Source: Brachybacterium alimentarium (lineage in GTDB: Bacteria > Actinomycetota > Actinomycetes > Actinomycetales > Dermabacteraceae). From it: 64,000 nucleotides of DNA. The notes below the pieces were generated by a model. That model was given only the letters and a program-made list of their open reading frames with translations, ran no database searches and was not told the origin of the DNA. The stretch is from NCBI RefSeq assembly GCF_002332425.1, contig NZ_NRGS01000011.1:62001-126000 (forward strand), read 5' to 3'. This document shows, piece by piece, positions 60,377 to 64,000 of this stretch. Each line of letters opens with the position of its first letter. Positions within the stretch are counted from its first letter, which is position 1. The position numbers and the translations under genes were made by a program.

Positions 60377-62443
60377 TCAGCCCCTATCGAGCTCGAGCAC
60401 CGGGACGCAGGGCGGGCTGAAGCCGAGCACCTGCCCGTAGAACGACAGCGTGCCCTCGGTGGCGCGGATGATCGAGTCCGCTCTGCGGAAGCCGTGCTGC
60501 TCGCCCGCGAACAGGAGGTAGGCGTGCGGGATCCCCTTGGCGGCGAGCGCATCGCGGAACAGCTCCGACTGGCTCGGCGGCACGATCCTGTCCTCCTCTC
60601 CCTGGAGCAGCAGCACCGGGACCTCGAGCTCGTCGACGTGGCTGAGCGGCGCGCGCTCGACGTACAGGTCCCGCCGCTCCGGATACGGGCCGACGAGGCC
60701 GTCGATGTACCGCGATTCGAAGTCGTGGGTGTCCAGGCGGAAGCGCTCGAGCTCGGCGACCCCGAAGCTCGAGGCACCGGCGGCGAAGGTGTCGGTGCGG
60801 GTCAGGCACGCCAGGGTGGTCCATCCGCCCGCGCTGCCGCCTTCGATCGCGAGCCGGTCCCCGTCGGCGATGCCCTCGCTGACCAGGTGCTCCATGACCG
60901 CGACGGTGTCCTCCACATCGACCACGCCCCACTGCCCGCGCAGCCGGTTGCGGTACGCGCGGCCGTAGCCGGTCGAGCCGCCGTAGTTCACGTCCACCAC
61001 TCCGAGCCCGCGCGAGGTGTAGTACGCGGTGGGCAGGTGCAGCACTGGGGGGACGTGGCCCGTGGGGCCTCCGTGCACGCGCGCGATGAACGGCGGCAGG
61101 TCCCCTTCACGTCCGGCCAGCCCCTCCTGATGCGGGCGGTGGACGATCGCGTGCACCATCTCGCCATCCGGCAGCGGCACCTCGATGCTCTCGCCGGTGG
61201 GCAGCACGGCGGGGTCGGGGGCGTCCGTGCGGGAGGAGCGCAGGACGGTCAGCGAGGAGAGTCCGGCCGACGGGTCCAGCCGCGCCGTGCTGATCGCGGC
61301 GAACCGCGTGGGCGAGGAACCGGCCAGCACGAGCAGGCCGTCGCTCCGGAGCCGGGCCGCGGTGATCTCGGTGAGCGGGCAGTCCAGCGGCGTGAGCTCC
61401 GCTCCGCCGGCATCTGTGAGCCGCAGGATCCCGAGGCCGACGGCGGCGCGCCCGTACTGCACGAGCGCGGTGTCCGCGTCGAGGACCTGGAACCAGGTGG
61501 TGCCGAGGGCCCACATCGGCCCGGCGAACTCCTGATCCAGCTCGAGCACCTGACGGGCGCCGTCGTCGGCCGACCACACCCAGGGATTCCACCAGCCCGA
61601 CGCATCGCAGACGGCCAGCAGATGCTCGTCGTCGAGCCATTCGGGCTGCATCACGGAGGTCTCGGCGTCCCCGAGCACCACCTCGCCCTGCCCGGCGCTG
61701 CCGGCCAGCAGCGGGGCGACGTGCAGCTCGGTGCCGTCCCAGGGCATCTGCGGATGCTCCCAGCTGAGCCAGGCCACCCGGGCGCCGTCGGGGCTCACGC
61801 GCGGATGCGCGACGAAGCGCGAGGCGGGGGTGACCCGGCGGATCGCGGAGCCGTCCTCCGCGGCGGAGCCGTCCAACGGGACGGCGGCGACATAGCGCTC
61901 GATCAGCGGCGCGCCGTCGGCTCCCGCGCGAGGGCCCTCCGCACCGCCGGTGTGGTCCTCGCAGATCCACCAGATCTCGGTGGAGCCGTCCTCGAGGGTG
62001 ACCGCCGTGGGGTCGGCCCAGCGCAGGGAGGGGCCCTGCGCGCTGTCGACCTCGGGGCCGACCGGCGTGAGCGGCCGGGGCCGCTCGCCCTCGCGGAACG
62101 CGTGGACGCGCTGGTCCTCGAAGTTCACGAAGACGACGAGCGGCGTGCCCTCGGCATCCGGGAGCGCGGTCCAGCTCGCGCCGCCGTATTCGTGCACCCG
62201 TGAGCGGGCGTTGAACGGCCCGGGGAGCACGGTCACGGGCTCGGCGGCCGCATCCGGCCCCTCGGGCCCCACGTCGCCGGCGGAGCGCATGATCGCCTGG
62301 CGACCGCCTTCGGTCGCGATGCCCTCCGTCCACCACACGGCGTCACCCACCAGCTGCGGGCCGCCGAGCCGGATGCCGCCGGTGGCGAGCTGCTCGGCGG
62401 TGATGGGCGAGGGCCAGGACCCGTACGGGAGTGTCGTCACCAT
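60377..62443 (-). CDS. S9 family prolyl oligopeptidase-like serine peptidase
   Basis: A 688-residue peptidase: an N-terminal beta-propeller (about residues 1-400) and a C-terminal alpha/beta-hydrolase domain with the nucleophile in IEGGSAGGWTTLACL (about residue 530), Asp in GEEDRIVPPSQSE and His in AGEQHGFRRAD. The order and GGSAGG motif match acylaminoacyl/dipeptidyl peptidases of the S9C type. There is no ribosome-binding site, but TACCCT (62450-62455) ends 6 bases before the ATG at 62443, which fixes the start well downstream of the open frame's upstream limit. It is followed directly by a small membrane protein gene. Confidence 0.92.
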   Translation of the reverse strand: MVTTLPYGSWPSPITAEQLATGGIRLGGPQLVGDAVWWTEGIATEGGRQAIMRSAGDVGPEGPDAAAEPVTVLPGPFNARSRVHEYGGASWTALPDAEGTPLVVFVNFEDQRVHAFREGERPRPLTPVGPEVDSAQGPSLRWADPTAVTLEDGSTEIWWICEDHTGGAEGPRAGADGAPLIERYVAAVPLDGSAAEDGSAIRRVTPASRFVAHPRVSPDGARVAWLSWEHPQMPWDGTELHVAPLLAGSAGQGEVVLGDAETSVMQPEWLDDEHLLAVCDASGWWNPWVWSADDGARQVLELDQEFAGPMWALGTTWFQVLDADTALVQYGRAAVGLGILRLTDAGGAELTPLDCPLTEITAARLRSDGLLVLAGSSPTRFAAISTARLDPSAGLSSLTVLRSSRTDAPDPAVLPTGESIEVPLPDGEMVHAIVHRPHQEGLAGREGDLPPFIARVHGGPTGHVPPVLHLPTAYYTSRGLGVVDVNYGGSTGYGRAYRNRLRGQWGVVDVEDTVAVMEHLVSEGIADGDRLAIEGGSAGGWTTLACLTRTDTFAAGASSFGVAELERFRLDTHDFESRYIDGLVGPYPERRDLYVERAPLSHVDELEVPVLLLQGEEDRIVPPSQSELFRDALAAKGIPHAYLLFAGEQHGFRRADSIIRATEGTLSFYGQVLGFSPPCVPVLELDRG

Positions 62444-62472
62444 GGGTTCAGGGTAGAGGCCCCCGGCGCGAT

Positions 62473-63354
62473 TCAGGCCAGGATCCGCCCGTCGACGGTG
62501 AGAACGGTGCTCCCGCCGATCCAGATCGTGCCGTCCTGCTCGACGTCCACCACGATGAGGCCGTCGCGGCCCAGGGCCGTTCCCTGGGTGGCCACCCAGT
62601 GCGCGGGCATCCCGCCGCGCGCCACCATCCACTGCGCGATGCCGGCGTTGAGGCTGCCGGTGACGGGGTCCTCGACGCCGGCGAGCGTGAAGGCACGGAC
62701 CTCGTAGAGCGGTCTGTCGGCGTCGAGAGGGGTGTTCCCGTCGGCCGGAGCGCGGTGCCGGCCCACCACGCCGAGCTTCGCGTCCGCCATCCACGCCAGG
62801 TCGGGAGCCAGCGACAGCACCTGCTCGGCAGATTCCAGCTCGAGCACTCTCCAGCCCGGTCCGTTGTCGGCCCAGGTGTGCCCGCGAACCGACGAGCGTT
62901 CCACGCCCAGAGCCTCCGCGAGCCGCGCGACGTCGGCCTCGTCGAGGGGGCCGCTGCGCCGCAGCGGCGGGGCGGCGAACGCGAGCCGGTCCTGATCCTG
63001 GCGCACCGTGATGAGCCCGGCCTCGCACTCCTGCACGATCTGGTCGCCAGCCGGCTCGCCGCCCGCCCACAGCCAGGCGCGTGCGGTCCCGAGGGTGGGA
63101 TGACCGGCGAAGGGTAGCTCGCCGGACGGGGTGAAGATCCGGACCCGGTAGTCGGCGTCGGGGACGGTCGCGGTCAGCAGGAAGGTGGTCTCCGAGAGGT
63201 TCGTCCAGCGCGCGATGCGCTGCATGTCGTCGGTGCGCAGCGCGTCCGCGTCGAGCACGACGGCGAGCGGGTTGCCGCGCTGGGGGCGGTCGGCGAACAC
63301 GTCGAGCTGGAGGAAGCGATGACGGCGCGGCGGCGCAGAGGGAGTCCGGGGCAT
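62473..63354 (-). CDS. PhzF family isomerase-like protein
   Basis: A 293-residue protein with the PhzF/DapF-like double fold. LQLDVFADRPQRGNPLAVVLDA and WTNLSETTFLL (catalytic Glu region) open it; RIFTPSGELPFAGHPTLGTARAWL and VEDPVTGSLNAGIAQWM are diagnostic. No phenazine biosynthesis genes are nearby, so it is probably a general isomerase homologue. GAGGAT (63361-63366) ends 6 bases before the ATG at 63354, with no ribosome-binding site. Confidence 0.9.
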   Translation of the reverse strand: MPRTPSAPPRRHRFLQLDVFADRPQRGNPLAVVLDADALRTDDMQRIARWTNLSETTFLLTATVPDADYRVRIFTPSGELPFAGHPTLGTARAWLWAGGEPAGDQIVQECEAGLITVRQDQDRLAFAAPPLRRSGPLDEADVARLAEALGVERSSVRGHTWADNGPGWRVLELESAEQVLSLAPDLAWMADAKLGVVGRHRAPADGNTPLDADRPLYEVRAFTLAGVEDPVTGSLNAGIAQWMVARGGMPAHWVATQGTALGRDGLIVVDVEQDGTIWIGGSTVLTVDGRILA

Positions 63355-63408
63355 GACCCCATCCTCTCTCCTCCGTCCCAGGCGTCTGGAGCGAACCGGG
63401 CTCCGGGC

Positions 63409-64000
63409 TCAGCGACCCGCTTCGTCCAGGGCCTTGTCCTCGGCCAGCATCGCGTCGATGCCGTAGTCCTCCGGCTCGGACTCGGGGATCTCCGTGCCGT
63501 GCAGGGACGCGCCGGCGGTCTCCTTGAGGAAGAGCAGCGCGACCATGCCGAACACGCAGCCGATCATCACGTAGACCGCCGGGAACTCGAGGAACCCGGT
63601 GGACTCCACGACCGCTTCGTTCAGCGGGGCGGCGGTGCCGCCGAAGACCGAGGTGAACACGTTGTAGGTCACCGCGAAGCCCGCGAAGCGCACGTGTGCC
63701 GGGAACATCGCCGGGAAGGTCGCCGAGATGGTGGACAGCTGCGGGATGTACAGCAGTCCCAGGACCGCGAATCCGAGGATCGCGAGGCCGAAGCTCTGGC
63801 CCATGAGCATGTACATCGGCAGGGCCATGACGAACAGTCCGATCATCGAGAACCACCACATCCTCTTGCGGCCGATCCGATCGGACAGGGATCCGCAGAA
63901 CGGGAGCATCGCCATCATGGCGATCTCTCCGATCAGGATCACCATGAGCGACTCGTTCGGGGTGAGGTGGATCTTGGTCTCGAGATAGCCGGGCATATAG
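63409..64000 (-). CDS. MFS transporter (metabolite:H+ symporter type), C-terminal part
   Basis: The last ~197 residues of a major facilitator superfamily transporter; the gene runs off the right edge of the window. Five to six membrane segments are visible, and GSLSDRIGRKRMWWFSMIG is the MFS motif between segments, as in the metabolite:H+ symporter (ProP/ShiA/KgtP-like) group. The C-terminal tail is acidic and cytoplasmic (about 40 residues). Substrate is unknown. PhzF follows 55 bases downstream but appears to have its own promoter. Confidence 0.87.
   Translation of the reverse strand, partial: YMPGYLETKIHLTPNESLMVILIGEIAMMAMLPFCGSLSDRIGRKRMWWFSMIGLFVMALPMYMLMGQSFGLAILGFAVLGLLYIPQLSTISATFPAMFPAHVRFAGFAVTYNVFTSVFGGTAAPLNEAVVESTGFLEFPAVYVMIGCVFGMVALLFLKETAGASLHGTEIPESEPEDYGIDAMLAEDKALDEAGR

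Noticed and set aside
62444-63859. Upstream extension of the S9 peptidase frame to about 1160 residues
   Set aside because: The extra part is antisense-like to PhzF, Arg/Pro-rich and without domain features; the ATG at 62443 has the leaderless TACCCT element and matches the family start.

Overview
The window is 64 kb of very GC-rich bacterial chromosome, densely packed with about 63 protein genes. I see no rRNA, tRNA, CRISPR, prophage or insertion sequence. The base composition, many GTG starts, Tat-type lipoprotein signals, a DtxR-type iron box, GluABCD- and OpuC-like transporters, a 13E12/DUF222 HNH protein and many apparently leaderless genes all point to an actinomycete. A Micrococcales member such as Brachybacterium/Dermabacteraceae is my inference; it rests on overall character, not on a marker gene.

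Layout. 0.1-4 kb: a SorC-type regulator divergent from an FGGY sugar kinase, followed by an SMP-30 lactonase (sugar-acid use). 4-11.6 kb: a PutP-like Na+/proline symporter and a glycerol regulon (glpK, glpF, glpD) with a second, divergent SorC-type regulator. 11.8-14.7 kb: an ASCH protein, FdhD and two SRPBCC proteins. 14.9-21.7 kb: two complete ABC importers, osmoprotectant (OpuC-like) and glutamate-type (GluABCD-like). 21.8-34.7 kb: mixed housekeeping and accessory genes, including a ThiD/PdxK kinase, GtrA, a DapC-like aminotransferase, a FadB-like bifunctional enzyme, an ArsR-SRPBCC pair, a cysteine-synthase-fold enzyme, a nitroreductase and an iron-box-controlled SIP-domain protein. 34.8-37.2 kb: a thiolase/acyl-CoA dehydrogenase pair. 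37.4-41.8 kb: a five-gene, overlapping operon (DUF4242, acyl-CoA-dehydrogenase-fold flavoprotein, NitT/TauT/SsuABC-like transporter), which I consider the best candidate for an undescribed small system. 42.8-49.5 kb: a hexarate (glucarate/galactarate) operon with a divergent IclR regulator. 49.6-64 kb: PdxH, an AAA ATPase-acetyltransferase pair, envelope proteins, hydrolases, glutathione peroxidase, an S9 peptidase, a PhzF protein and the C-terminal part of an MFS transporter cut by the window edge.

How genes work together. In the hexarate operon GntP imports, GudD and a second enolase-superfamily dehydratase dehydrate glucarate/galactarate, a DapA-family enzyme probably cleaves the 5-keto-4-deoxy acid, and GarR reduces tartronate semialdehyde to glycerate. 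The glp genes form a glycerol uptake, phosphorylation and oxidation route. Many operon members overlap by 4 bases (ATGA/GTGA), implying translational coupling.

A pattern that recurs through the window is a -10-like hexamer (TANNNT or a close variant) ending 6-7 bases before the start codon of genes that lack a ribosome-binding site. I used it to fix starts. Functions are assigned by reading motifs in translated sequence; no database search was run.
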